From: JAENVU01 sp031362155
GTDB taxonomy: Bacteria; Actinomycetota; Acidimicrobiia; IMCC26256; JAENVU01
Length of the DNA stretch: 64,000 bases
Assembly (NCBI GenBank): GCA_031362155.1
Contig: JANLRZ010000218.1
Span: 1-64,000, forward strand
Reading direction: 5' to 3'
In this document: piece after piece, positions 1-7,801 of the stretch
Layout of the letters: the number at the start of each line of letters is the position of its first letter
Position numbering within the stretch: the stretch's first letter is position 1
Translations under genes and position numbers: made by a program
Notes under the pieces: generated by a model
Told to the model about the DNA's origin: nothing
The model's input: only the letters and a program-made list of their open reading frames with translations
Database searches by the model: none

Positions 1-725
1 TGATCGACGTCGACCACCGGATCGGTGAGCGACTCCTGCTCTGCATCGGCGCGGTGATCCTCGCGGCCTTCTTGCTGCTCATGATGGTGTTCCGCTCGGT
101 GCTCGTACCGCTGACGGCGGCGATCCTCAACATGTTCTCGATCGCCGCCGCGTACGGCGTGATCGTTGCCGTGTTCCAGTGGGGATGGGGCCGCTCGCTC
201 ATCGGGATCGACCAGCCGGTGCCCATCGTCGCCTTCATCCCGCTGATGATGTTCGCGATCCTCTTCGGGCTCTCGATGGACTACGAGGTCTTCCTGCTCT
301 CCCGCGTGCGGGAGGAGTACCTCAAGAGTGGTGACAGTCGTGAGGCGGTCGCCATCGGTGTGGCCAAGACCGCCCGGGTCATCACCGCGGCGGCGCTGAT
401 CATGATCGCGGTCTTCCTGTCGTTCGTGCTGAGCCCCGAGCCCACGCTCAAGATGATGGGGATCGGCATGGCCGCGGCGGTACTCGTGGACGCGACCGTC
501 GTACGCCTGCTGCTCGTGCCGGCCTCGATGGAGATGCTCGGCAATGCCACGTGGTGGTTGCCGCGCTGGCTCGACCGGATCCTGCCGCACCTCAACGTGG
601 AAGGTCGTCCGGCGCCTGCCGCGCCGACCGTCAAGGATCCCGCTCGAATGAGCGTGCAGGGCGTGGGGGTGGAGTCGGTCAGGACGGAGGTCGACTCCAC
701 CACTCACGACACCGCCGACGTCTGA
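1..725 (+). CDS. MMPL/RND-family transporter, C-terminal part (5' truncated by window)
   Basis: This is the last part of a large membrane transporter; the reading frame is open to the left edge. The visible 241 residues carry the closing transmembrane helices of an MMPL (RND) permease, including the family signature FGLSMDYEVFLLSRVREEY and a run of hydrophobic segments ending in LLVPASMEMLG. A short hydrophilic tail of about 50 residues follows. Family members use proton motive force to export lipids or hydrophobic compounds across the plasma membrane. The substrate cannot be judged without the N-terminal half. The stop codon lies only 8 bp before the promoter of the next gene pair, so nothing suggests co-transcription. 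Confidence 0.9.
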   Translation, partial: IDVDHRIGERLLLCIGAVILAAFLLLMMVFRSVLVPLTAAILNMFSIAAAYGVIVAVFQWGWGRSLIGIDQPVPIVAFIPLMMFAILFGLSMDYEVFLLSRVREEYLKSGDSREAVAIGVAKTARVITAAALIMIAVFLSFVLSPEPTLKMMGIGMAAAVLVDATVVRLLLVPASMEMLGNATWWLPRWLDRILPHLNVEGRPAPAAPTVKDPARMSVQGVGVESVRTEVDSTTHDTADV

Positions 726-732
726 AACTGGC

Positions 733-771
733 TTGACCTTTGGCGGCATGTATATACAATGTCTATACATG
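733..771 (+). promoter_or_regulatory. Promoter and palindromic operator of the TA pair, leaderless
   Basis: A -35-like TTGACC (733-738) is followed after 16 bp by TACAAT (755-760), and the antitoxin ATG begins only 8 nt later (769). A perfect inverted repeat CATGTATA (747-754) / TATACATG (764-771) with a 9-bp spacer embraces the -10 box and includes the start codon. This geometry fits a leaderless transcript whose initiation is blocked by the antitoxin or the toxin-antitoxin complex bound to the dyad. Autoregulation of this kind is usual for TA operons; here it is inferred from position only. Confidence 0.7.
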
Positions 772-1038
772 TCTCCGAAAACCAAGGTCCTGAATCTCCG
801 GGTGAGTGACGAACAGCGCCGCGTCTACGAGCGCGCCGCGGCGCTAGAGGGGATCTCGGTGTCTGCGCTCGTGACCTCGGCCGCCGACGTGCACGCCGAC
901 GAATTGCTGCACGCTCACGCCTCGATGTCAGTGCCGGCGGATGTGTTCGACGGTCTGCTCGCGGCGCTCGACGGTCAGGCCACACCCGCGCCCGCGTTGG
1001 CCAAGGCACTGGCCGAACCGCGCTTCGAAAACCTCTAA
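769..1038 (+). CDS. DUF1778/TacA-type antitoxin
   Basis: The 89-residue product has the layout of TacA antitoxins. A short ribbon-helix-helix DNA-binding N-terminus (residues about 4-45, KVLNLRVSDEQRRVYERAA) is followed by a C-terminal tail with an aromatic/acidic toxin-binding stretch (VPADVFDGLLAALD). It should neutralise the acetyltransferase encoded 9 bp downstream and repress the operon through the palindrome covering its own start. An in-frame TTG at 733 exists, but it coincides with the -35 box. ATG 769 is preferred because the -10 box lies 8 nt before it and the residues from there match the family N-terminus. Confidence 0.82.
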   Translation: MSPKTKVLNLRVSDEQRRVYERAAALEGISVSALVTSAADVHADELLHAHASMSVPADVFDGLLAALDGQATPAPALAKALAEPRFENL

Positions 1039-1047
1039 CCCGGCCGG

Positions 1048-1554
1048 GTGGATTTCACCTGCGAGGTACTCGGTGATGCTCACGATGTCTCGGCCTTCGA
1101 CAGTTCGGTGCCGGCGCTCGACGCGTGGCTCCGGGACGCCGCCCGCGACAGCGACGGTCGCAACCTCACGCGCACCTACGTGTGGCACACGGGAGATCGC
1201 CGGGTCGTTGCGTACTACACGCTCATGCCGTACTTCATCGAGCGGGAGACGTTGACGAAGCGCCAAGGCCGCGGACTGCCCAATCGGATCTCGGGGTACT
1301 TGATTGCTCGGCTCGCCCTCGACCGACCACTCCACGGTCAACGACTCGGCTCGCAACTCGTGGCGAGCGCGCTGACGCGGGCAGCCGCGGGCGCACGAGA
1401 TCTCGGCGGTCGGCTCGTCATCGTCGACGCAATCGATGAAGGTGCTGCGGCCTTCTACCAACATCACGGATTCGCGCCGATCGAGGGACACCCGCTCCGC
1501 CTGGTCCTCCCGACCAAGCTGATTGATGCGAGCGCAGTGCCGTCAGTTCTCTGA
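1048..1554 (+). CDS. GNAT-family toxin, TacT-like
   Basis: This 168-residue GCN5-related acetyltransferase follows a DUF1778 antitoxin, the standard order for TacAT modules. TacT toxins acetylate the aminoacyl group of charged tRNAs and stop translation. Visible landmarks are the substrate-side segment AYYTLMPYFIE, the acetyl-CoA pyrophosphate loop around HGQRLGSQLV (about residues 92-101), and the C-terminal FYQHHGF motif with the tyrosine expected in GNAT catalysis. Translation starts at GTG 1048, 9 bp after the antitoxin stop, so the two are surely one operon. The module may be an acquired stability cassette, but no mobility genes are next to it. Confidence 0.85.
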   Translation: MDFTCEVLGDAHDVSAFDSSVPALDAWLRDAARDSDGRNLTRTYVWHTGDRRVVAYYTLMPYFIERETLTKRQGRGLPNRISGYLIARLALDRPLHGQRLGSQLVASALTRAAAGARDLGGRLVIVDAIDEGAAAFYQHHGFAPIEGHPLRLVLPTKLIDASAVPSVL

Positions 1555-1568
1555 TGTGGCAACTGCGC

Positions 1569-2840
1569 TCAGACGGAACGAAGCTGCGCGGCGGTGGGCT
1601 CGGCGCAACAGAACCAGGACTCGGAAAGCCGGGGTGCGTCGACGATCGCGGCCGTGTCGACCGGGGGAAGCTCGACCAGCGCTCGCAGTGCGTTGAAGAC
1701 CTCGCTGGGCGGATCGTCGGCGCCCCGTTCCACGACAGCCGCGAACTCCTTGGCCAGATCTTCGATCGGTGAGGTCCACGCGTAGGACAGCGAATCCGGG
1801 TTCCACGCGCCGAGCGCGGGGATCCGCCCGACGAGCAGTGAACCTTGGGGTACGAGGAGCCGGATCGAGAACTGCACCGGGTCGACGTTGCCGATGAGGT
1901 CATGCTCGGCCACGAACTCGAGGATGGCCCGGATGTCTCCGACGGTCGACCACGGCGTGAAGGGCAGCCAGGTCGGGCGGGGTTCGATGCCCGCGGCCCG
2001 CAGGATCGTGATGGCCCGGGCCCCGTCGGCCGCGGTGTGGCCCTTGTCGAGCTCGGTGAGGATCGTGTCGTTCACCGATTCGAACGCGGAGATCACGAAC
2101 AGGCAACCGTGCTCGGCCATCCACGGCCACAGTGCTTCCTCGCGCAGCACGTGCTCGACCTTCACCGTGCAATCGAACGTGAGGGTCGGGTGCGCGGCGT
2201 GGACAGCCTCGACGACCCGCCGGGAATGGTGGACACCGTTGAAGAAGTCGGGATCGCCGAACGTGATGTGACGCGCGCCGGCGCGCACCTGCTGATCCAC
2301 ATCGGCGAGCACGGTCTCGACGTCGGTGATGCGGATGCGACCGTCGTAGACCACGGGCACCGGGCAGTGGCGGCAGCGGTGGACGCACCCTTGTGACGCC
2401 TCCACGTAGGCGATCGGGAACCGCAGGCCGTCGCGCAGCAGGTGCGCGTACTGGTCGGGCGGGCGGAGCTGGCCCCGAGCGGGCACGGGCATCGCGACTT
2501 TGACCGTTGGGTCGTCCTCGATCCAGCCGACCAGGGCCGAGACCGGATCGCGACCGACCAGCGCGACGGCGAAGTCGGCACACATGCCCGCGTAGAGGCC
2601 GAACCCCGCGAGTGGGCGGTCGATACGCGGCGCGATCTCGCGGGCGAGGCGAGTCGCGGTGTGCATCGGCACCGAGATGGCGACGCGGTCCGCCCACGTC
2701 ACGAGGGTCTGATCCCAGTCGTCGAGGGCGAGATCGAGGAGGCACACGGTGTGACCGCGTTCGGCGAGCGCCGCCGCCGGTGCTGCGATCCCGATCGGTT
2801 GGTGCCCCAACTCGTACGTGGAGATCAGCAGGACGTTCAT
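1569..2840 (-). CDS. CCAEP-tail radical SAM protein with N-terminal B12-binding-like domain
   Basis: The 423-residue protein begins with a Rossmann-like region (about 1-115) of the kind that binds cobalamin in other radical SAM enzymes, though a canonical DxHxxG motif is not obvious. The radical SAM core follows with the 4Fe-4S cysteines C152, C156 and C159 (CVHRCRHC). The extreme C-terminus reads SWFCCAEPTAAQLRSV. This matches the CUAEP/CCAEP-tail family, in which the first of the paired residues is selenocysteine in some members; here both codons are Cys (TGT TGC). The reaction is unknown. Its ATG shares one base with the stop of the upstream ATP-grasp gene (TGATG), so the two are translationally coupled and probably act in one pathway. 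Confidence 0.82.
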   Translation of the reverse strand: MNVLLISTYELGHQPIGIAAPAAALAERGHTVCLLDLALDDWDQTLVTWADRVAISVPMHTATRLAREIAPRIDRPLAGFGLYAGMCADFAVALVGRDPVSALVGWIEDDPTVKVAMPVPARGQLRPPDQYAHLLRDGLRFPIAYVEASQGCVHRCRHCPVPVVYDGRIRITDVETVLADVDQQVRAGARHITFGDPDFFNGVHHSRRVVEAVHAAHPTLTFDCTVKVEHVLREEALWPWMAEHGCLFVISAFESVNDTILTELDKGHTAADGARAITILRAAGIEPRPTWLPFTPWSTVGDIRAILEFVAEHDLIGNVDPVQFSIRLLVPQGSLLVGRIPALGAWNPDSLSYAWTSPIEDLAKEFAAVVERGADDPPSEVFNALRALVELPPVDTAAIVDAPRLSESWFCCAEPTAAQLRSV

Positions 2841-4003
2841 CAGTCGATCACGATACTGATCCCGGCGGCGCCGGCTCGGAGGCTGGTTTCGACTTCGACG
2901 GGTGATGCCCCGGTCGCGAACAGGAAGCCGAGATAGCGGTCACCCTCGGGCAGCGGCACGACGGCCGCGCCGATCGGGATCGTGATGTCGAGGTCGACGA
3001 TTCCCGGCACCGCGAGGGCGCGTTCACGATGATCGACCGCGCGCAGCGTCCCGGCGCGGGGGATGGGCAGCATCATCACGCCCGACGCGGTGGTCGCGCG
3101 GCGGAGGTCGCCGAACTCCATCCCCAAGGCATGACGCAAGACCACCTCCTCCAACGAGATGCCCGCGCCGAACCGCAACGTGCGGGCACACAGCCCACCG
3201 ATGGTGCGGGCCGCAACCTCGATGAGCGTGCACCGATCACCGTCGACTCGTACCTCGGCGTGAACCGGTCCTTCGGTGAGCCCGATCCCGGCCGCGGCGC
3301 GGGCGACCAGCTCGATCACGGCCCGTTGGGTCGCGGCCGCGAGTCGGGAGGGCGTGACGTAGATCGTCTCCTCGAAGTACGGGCCCACGAGGGGATCGGG
3401 CTTGTCGAAGATGGCCAGGACGGTGAGTTCCCCGGCGCGCAGGATGGCTTCGACCCCGACCTCCACGCCCGGGATGTACTCCTCGACGATCAGCTCACCG
3501 GGCCAGAACGCCCGGATGCGCGTCACCGCGGCGTCGAACTCGGCGGGGGAGTCGCAGCGGATCACCCCTTGGCTGCCGGCCAGCTGGGTCGGCTTCACCA
3601 CGCACGGGTACCCGACCGCGTCGGGGGTCGAGCCGAACCGGGGTTGGGGTACTTCCGCGGCTGCGAGCCGGGCGCGTAGCGCCGCCTTGTCTCGGGTGGC
3701 GGCGACCGCATCGGGTGGATTGTGCGGGAATCCCATCCGTTCGCCGGTCGTGGCGGCCACGATCACGCCCTGATCGTCGACCGCGACCACTGCGTCGACC
3801 GCGTGGTCCCGATCGAGCGATTCGATCAGCGTGGCCGCGGCCGTTGGGTCGTCGAGGGGGACCGCGATGGCTCGGCCGGGTGCCGCATAGGGCGGTGCGA
3901 CCTCGGATCCGACGATGAGATCGACGCCGAGGTCCTTGGCCGCACGGACGAAATCAGGCGCCCGATATGTGGCAGTGGGCACAAGGAGAAGGACCCGGGG
4001 CAT
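2840..4003 (-). CDS. ATP-grasp ligase, L-amino-acid-ligase-like
   Basis: This 387-residue ATP-grasp enzyme resembles the carboxylate-amine ligases that join amino acids (BacD/YwfE type). An N-terminal pre-ATP-grasp domain (about 1-100) precedes the nucleotide-binding lysine segment CVVKPTQLAGSQGV, the EEYIPGVEVGVEAI strand and the metal-binding HAEVRVDG...LIEVAARTIGG region. It presumably activates a carboxylate as acyl phosphate and couples it to an amine; the substrates cannot be read from sequence. ATG 4003 is chosen because the upstream in-frame extension lies antisense to the divergent nfuA-like gene. It is the first gene of a two-gene unit with the radical SAM protein. Confidence 0.8.
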   Translation of the reverse strand: MPRVLLLVPTATYRAPDFVRAAKDLGVDLIVGSEVAPPYAAPGRAIAVPLDDPTAAATLIESLDRDHAVDAVVAVDDQGVIVAATTGERMGFPHNPPDAVAATRDKAALRARLAAAEVPQPRFGSTPDAVGYPCVVKPTQLAGSQGVIRCDSPAEFDAAVTRIRAFWPGELIVEEYIPGVEVGVEAILRAGELTVLAIFDKPDPLVGPYFEETIYVTPSRLAAATQRAVIELVARAAAGIGLTEGPVHAEVRVDGDRCTLIEVAARTIGGLCARTLRFGAGISLEEVVLRHALGMEFGDLRRATTASGVMMLPIPRAGTLRAVDHRERALAVPGIVDLDITIPIGAAVVPLPEGDRYLGFLFATGASPVEVETSLRAGAAGISIVID

Positions 4004-4009
4004 GGGTCG

Positions 4010-4015
4010 TATCAT
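4010..4015 (+). promoter_or_regulatory. Candidate -10 box (leaderless) of the nfuA-like gene
   Basis: TATCAT at 4010-4015 fits the TAnnnT -10 pattern and ends 7 nt before ATG 4023, the distance expected when transcription starts at the start codon itself. This favours ATG 4023 over the in-frame ATG at 4014, which would lie inside the -10 box. No convincing -35 is seen. Confidence 0.5.
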
Positions 4016-4022
4016 GGTGCAC

Positions 4023-4646
4023 ATGACCGACACCGTTGTCCCACTCCTCGCGCTCACCGACGCGGCTCGTGACCGCGTGCTGGAGGTTCGGGGCGGCGAA
4101 CCCGAGCCCGAGACCCTTGCGCTCTGGGTCGAGGTCACCGGTGCGACCGGTACTGCCTTCACCTACGACATGTATTTCCGCAAGATCTCCGAAGCGGCCG
4201 ACGGGGATGCGGTGCAGCACGGCGACGACCTCGCGATCGTCGTGCCCGCCGAGCACATCGACAACATCCGGGGCGCCACGCTCGATCTCTCGGGCGGTGG
4301 CATGGTGTTGCAGAACCCGAACGCGCCGACGCCTCCGGGGATGGGCCCGATGCCCGATCTCGACCTCGACGATCCGATCGTCGCCAAGGTCGTCGAAATC
4401 CTCGCGGTGCAGATCAACCCGCAGATCGCGTCACACGGCGGATTCGCCGAGTTGGTCGCGATCGAGAACTCGATCGCCTACATGCGGATGGGTGGCGGTT
4501 GTCAGGGTTGTGGCATGGCCGCGACCACGATGTCGCAAGGCATCGAAGTCGCGATCCTGGATGGCGTCACCGAGATCACCGAGGTCGTCGACGTCACCGA
4601 CCACGCCGGTGGCACCAACCCCTACTACGAGTCCGCCAAGAAGTAG
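4023..4646 (+). CDS. NfuA-like Fe-S cluster carrier protein
   Basis: The 207-residue protein has two parts. Residues 1-100 are an A-type (HesB/IscA-like) fold without the usual cysteines. Residues about 115-195 are a NifU C-terminal domain with the cluster-binding pair C160 and C163 (GGGCQGCGMAATT). This is the architecture of NfuA, a scaffold/carrier that receives 4Fe-4S clusters and passes them to target enzymes in the cytoplasm. It is divergent from the ligase/radical SAM pair, whose radical SAM member needs such a cluster. It also lies near a SufR-like regulator and Mrp, making 4-9 kb an Fe-S-oriented region. Confidence 0.85.
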   Translation: MTDTVVPLLALTDAARDRVLEVRGGEPEPETLALWVEVTGATGTAFTYDMYFRKISEAADGDAVQHGDDLAIVVPAEHIDNIRGATLDLSGGGMVLQNPNAPTPPGMGPMPDLDLDDPIVAKVVEILAVQINPQIASHGGFAELVAIENSIAYMRMGGGCQGCGMAATTMSQGIEVAILDGVTEITEVVDVTDHAGGTNPYYESAKK

Positions 4647-4648
4647 CC

Positions 4649-4698
4649 GAACATGCGTCAAAACCCATCAGTTCGGCGGGGTTATTGACGCAAGTTCG
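4649..4698. repeat. Palindromic repeat, copy 1 (degenerate)
   Basis: The right arm (4678-4698) ends in GGGGTTATTGACGCAAGTTCG-like sequence identical over its core to copies 2 and 3. The left arm (from 4649) is degenerate but keeps TGCGTCA (4654-4660) opposite TGACGCA (4686-4692). It fills the 66-bp gap between the convergent nfuA-like and DUF169 genes. Confidence 0.8.
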
Positions 4699-4712
4699 CC
4701 GCTCGCAGTGAG

Positions 4713-5432
4713 TCAGGCGAAGCGGAGGGCGTCTTCGCCGGCGTAGCGGGCCACGGCCGCATCGGCGACCGCATTGGTCTCGATCGCGTCGATCACCTCG
4801 GCCACCTTGGCCGCAGGGATCGCGCAGGTCATCTCCGTGGCCGGCATCCCGGTACGGACCCGGGAGAGCGCGCACCCAACGCTCGCCGCGATCTCGCCCT
4901 GCTCCTTCGCGATGGCGACGATGTGACATTGCGGCTTGCCTTCGATGCGCAGGCCCGGCACCGCGTCGGAGAGCACCATCATCTGCTTGCCGTTGACGCG
5001 CAGCAGCACGACGCTCGGCTCGACGGGCGTCTCGGCCAGCGGCCCGTAGGTCACTGCGCCCGGGCGTTCGCTCACCACCGGAATCTGGGGGACGACGTCC
5101 ATGGTGACCCAGCCGGTCTCGAGCAGCGCGGCGACATCACTGTTGCCCGCGACCTCGTCGAGGGTGGCGAAGCCATGGGTCAGGCTGCCGACGGAACAGT
5201 TGCCGTGATCGGCCTTGACCGTGGAGAACGTGCGCTCCGCACCGCGAATCCAGAAGACGCACCCGGCCGGAACGCGGCCGGTGCGGCCGTCAGGCAACGG
5301 TTCGGGCATCGGCGCATCGAACGCGGCGACACCCTCGGGTGCCGCGTCCGAGAATGTGATCGCAATCGGAGGCGCACTCAGCGCAAGGGCACCTTGGAGG
5401 CGGGCAGCCAGGTCGGACCAGTTCGAACTCAT
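4713..5432 (-). CDS. DUF169 family protein
   Basis: This 239-residue protein of unknown function matches DUF169 by the conserved patterns PPIAITF near the N-terminus, GCVFWIRG (C58), DHGNCSVGSLTHG (C79), and late cysteines at 169, 187 and 203. Five well-placed cysteines in a soluble protein suggest binding of a metal or Fe-S cluster, though this is inference. It is the last gene of a coupled series (regulator, desulfurase homologue, VOC protein, DUF169): its ATG overlaps the VOC stop by 4 bp (ATGA). No signal peptide or membrane segment is seen. The gene ends opposite the palindromic repeat, convergent to the nfuA-like gene. Confidence 0.75.
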   Translation of the reverse strand: MSSNWSDLAARLQGALALSAPPIAITFSDAAPEGVAAFDAPMPEPLPDGRTGRVPAGCVFWIRGAERTFSTVKADHGNCSVGSLTHGFATLDEVAGNSDVAALLETGWVTMDVVPQIPVVSERPGAVTYGPLAETPVEPSVVLLRVNGKQMMVLSDAVPGLRIEGKPQCHIVAIAKEQGEIAASVGCALSRVRTGMPATEMTCAIPAAKVAEVIDAIETNAVADAAVARYAGEDALRFA

Positions 5433-5890
5433 CCAAATCTCTCGATCTCGGCAGGCAGGTCGAGAGGTTGTACCACGGCGTGCTGCTCGTACTCGCCCCA
5501 CGCCGCGCGCGGGACTTCGTACATGATCTCGAACTCGTTGCCGTCGGGGTCCTGGGCGTAGACCGACTTCGACACTCCATGGTCGCTTTCGCCCGTATAC
5601 GCACCCACGCGCTGGAGTTCGAGGCGGGCGTTGGCGATGTCCTGGATCGTCGGGACCTGCCACGCCAGATGGTAGAGGCCGACCCGTCCCTGCTCGGGGC
5701 GAGGCGCATCGGGCCCGACGGAGAAGAGTCCGAGGTCGTGGTGATTGCTCGTGCCCGATGCCCGGAGGAACACCGCGCCGCGCATCGCTTCGACGATCTC
5801 GAAGCCGAGCACCTCGCAGTAGAACGCGGCCGACGCGTCGGCGTCGCGTACGTAGAGGACGGCATGATTCAAACGCTGGACTGGGATCAT
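5429..5890 (-). CDS. VOC-superfamily (glyoxalase/dioxygenase-like) protein
   Basis: The 153-residue protein has the paired beta-alpha-beta-beta-beta modules of the vicinal oxygen chelate fold. Likely metal ligands are the histidine in LNHAVLYV (residue 8), the histidine in LYHLAWQV at the start of the second module, and the acidic residue in NEFEIMYE. Such proteins act as glyoxalases, ring-cleavage dioxygenases or resistance proteins; the extra C-terminal tail (RAAWGEYEQHAV) resembles catechol-dioxygenase-like members. The substrate is not determinable. It overlaps both neighbours by 4 bp (ATGA), so it is co-translated with the desulfurase homologue and DUF169. Confidence 0.8.
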   Translation of the reverse strand: MIPVQRLNHAVLYVRDADASAAFYCEVLGFEIVEAMRGAVFLRASGTSNHHDLGLFSVGPDAPRPEQGRVGLYHLAWQVPTIQDIANARLELQRVGAYTGESDHGVSKSVYAQDPDGNEFEIMYEVPRAAWGEYEQHAVVQPLDLPAEIERFG

Positions 5891-7056
5891 GGAGTACGTA
5901 ACCCTCGCATTCGGTCGATGATTCCGGGGAGTTCGGTGAGGAGTCGGTCGATGTCGTCGGTGGTGGTGGTCCAGCCGGTGCTCACCCGCAACGCATGGTC
6001 GGCATTCGCGCCCATCGCTTCGAGGACCGGCGACGGCTCCAGCGACTCGGACGAACACGCCGAACCCGAGTGAATCGCGATGCCGCGCTGGTCGAGGGCG
6101 AGGAGGATCGGTTCGGCCTCCACGCCGTCGACGCCGAAGCAGACGAGGTTGGGGAGGCCGTCGACGTGCTCGGGGCCGTGGAAGGTCAGGCCGGTCAGGG
6201 GCGTGAGGCCTTCGCGCAACCGGTCGTGCAGCGTGCGGGCGTGCTCGATCTCGGTACTGAGTGATCCCGTGAGTTCGTCGGCGGCGGCGCCGAACCCGAC
6301 GATGGCGGGGATGTTCTCTATGCCGGCGCGGCGGGCGCGTTCTTGCGCGCCGCCGACCACGAAGGGCGGGAGCCGAAGACCGCGGCGGATCAGTAACGCG
6401 CCCGTGCCCTTGGGGCCGCCCCACGGGTGGGCGGTGACGCTGAGGAGGTCGGCACCGAGGGCGGCGAAGTCGACCGGGTGGTAGCCGATCGCGGCACACG
6501 CATCGACGTGGACGAGCACGCCGAGCTCGCGTGCGCCCGCGCAGATCTCGGCGACGGGTTGGAGCGTGCCGACTTCGTGGTTGGCGAGTTGCACCGACAC
6601 CAAGGCGGTCCCGGGCTCGATGGCATCCAGGACGGCGGCCGCACTGAATCGGCCGGTGCCGTCCACGCCGACCACCGCGGTCGCCACTGATTCCCGACGG
6701 CACGCGTCGAGCACACTCGAATGTTCGACCGCGGTGGTGACGATGCGCGCGGCGTCGGTTGCGGAGGTTGTGCTCGCCGCACGGCGCACCGCGCCGAAGA
6801 CGGCGGCGTTGCGGGCCTCGGTCCCACCCGACGTGAAGACGACTTCACGCGGCCGCGCACCGAGGAGGCCGGCCACCTGCTCGCGGGCGTTCTCGATTGC
6901 GACGCGGGTGATGCGACCGTCGGAATGGACGCGACCCGGATCGGCATGGTGGTCCCGCAGGAAGGGGAGCATTGCGTCGAACGCGACGGGCCGGAGGGGC
7001 GACGCCGACGCGTGATCGAGATACACGCGCTCGCTGATGGCGTCGCCGGCGTTCAC
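5887..7056 (-). CDS. Cysteine desulfurase-like class V aminotransferase with altered PLP site
   Basis: The 389-residue protein aligns along its length with NifS/IscS desulfurases: YLDHASASP at the start, SGGTEARN, EHSSVLDA, HVDACAAIG and the catalytic-loop SGSACSSE with C334. Three residues that hold PLP in IscS are changed. The lysine of the SxHK motif is proline (TAHPWGGPKG, P211), the asparagine of xNNEIG is histidine (ANHEVG, H160), and the glutamine after HVDA is alanine. The genomic codon at 211 is clearly CCG. Lys216 in GPKG is present as in ordinary family members. The protein may be a pseudo-enzyme, or may use another lysine. It lies between the SufR-like regulator and the VOC protein, in a coupled operon. 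Confidence 0.8.
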   Translation of the reverse strand: MNAGDAISERVYLDHASASPLRPVAFDAMLPFLRDHHADPGRVHSDGRITRVAIENAREQVAGLLGARPREVVFTSGGTEARNAAVFGAVRRAASTTSATDAARIVTTAVEHSSVLDACRRESVATAVVGVDGTGRFSAAAVLDAIEPGTALVSVQLANHEVGTLQPVAEICAGARELGVLVHVDACAAIGYHPVDFAALGADLLSVTAHPWGGPKGTGALLIRRGLRLPPFVVGGAQERARRAGIENIPAIVGFGAAADELTGSLSTEIEHARTLHDRLREGLTPLTGLTFHGPEHVDGLPNLVCFGVDGVEAEPILLALDQRGIAIHSGSACSSESLEPSPVLEAMGANADHALRVSTGWTTTTDDIDRLLTELPGIIDRMRGLRTP

Positions 7057-7071
7057 GCTCGCTCGCCCGGG

Positions 7072-7794
7072 TTATACGTGCGCGACACAGTGATCGTCGC
7101 CACCGGGCCGAGTGAGTTCGAAATGCGGTTGGGTGTCGCCGTAGAGGCCCGACATCAAGCCGCGGATCATGCCGCGGTCGACCGCGCAGACCACGTGGGG
7201 GAAGCGAGTCGCGGCTTCGCCGAACGGGCAGTGCTCGTTCACGATCGTGAGTGACGTGCCCTTCGACTCCGTATGCGCCGCGAACCCGTGCGCGGTGAGT
7301 GCGTCGGCGACGGTGGCCAGCGCGGCCTTCACCGTGCGGTGACCTTCGGTGGGCGCGATGCGCGACGCGAGGTTGCGGCCGTAGTCGAAGCCGACTTCCT
7401 CGGCGAGGATCTCGGCCTGATCGGCCGGGAGCATCTCCAGTGCGCGGGCGAGCAGGGTGCCGAGCAGGTCGTCGCGCCGGGGTGGGAAGTTGAGCGCATG
7501 GTCGAGTTCGGACACGCGGTAGTGCTTCGAGGGGCGTCCGGCGGCTCGGGCCTCACCGTCGGTGCGACCGACGGCGACCACGAGATAGCCGCCCGCGGTC
7601 AACTTCTCGAGATGGTGGCGGGCGACATTGGGGTGCAGATCGAACTGCTCGGCGACCTCGCCCGCGGTGATGCCGGTCTCGGAGTCGCGGATCAGGAGGT
7701 AGATGTCGCGCCGGGTGGGATCGCCGAAGGCATTGGTGACGGCGGTGACGGCCGCACTGAACTCATCGGCGTCGAGCAGGGGTGAGCCGGACAT
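7072..7794 (-). CDS. SufR-like Fe-S-sensing winged-helix regulator
   Basis: This 240-residue transcription factor has an ArsR/DeoR-type winged helix at about residues 10-95 (AGEVAEQFDLHPNVARHHLE as recognition region, GRPSKHYR wing). A C-terminal sensory domain carries cysteines at 189, 203 and 236 (EHCPFG, HVVC, DDHCVAHV). SufR repressors of Suf operons have this arrangement, with the cysteines ligating an Fe-S cluster. It is the first gene of the run through the desulfurase homologue, VOC and DUF169 genes, and is divergent from mrp. A near-palindrome sits directly upstream, so autoregulation in response to cluster status is likely. Confidence 0.8.
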   Translation of the reverse strand: MSGSPLLDADEFSAAVTAVTNAFGDPTRRDIYLLIRDSETGITAGEVAEQFDLHPNVARHHLEKLTAGGYLVVAVGRTDGEARAAGRPSKHYRVSELDHALNFPPRRDDLLGTLLARALEMLPADQAEILAEEVGFDYGRNLASRIAPTEGHRTVKAALATVADALTAHGFAAHTESKGTSLTIVNEHCPFGEAATRFPHVVCAVDRGMIRGLMSGLYGDTQPHFELTRPGGDDHCVAHV

Positions 7795-7801
7795 GATCGG
7801 T

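Noticed and set aside
1569..1625. Selenocysteine in the radical SAM tail
   Set aside because: Both codons of the tail pair are cysteine codons (TGT TGC), not TGA, so this is the CCAEP form and no SECIS element is needed.
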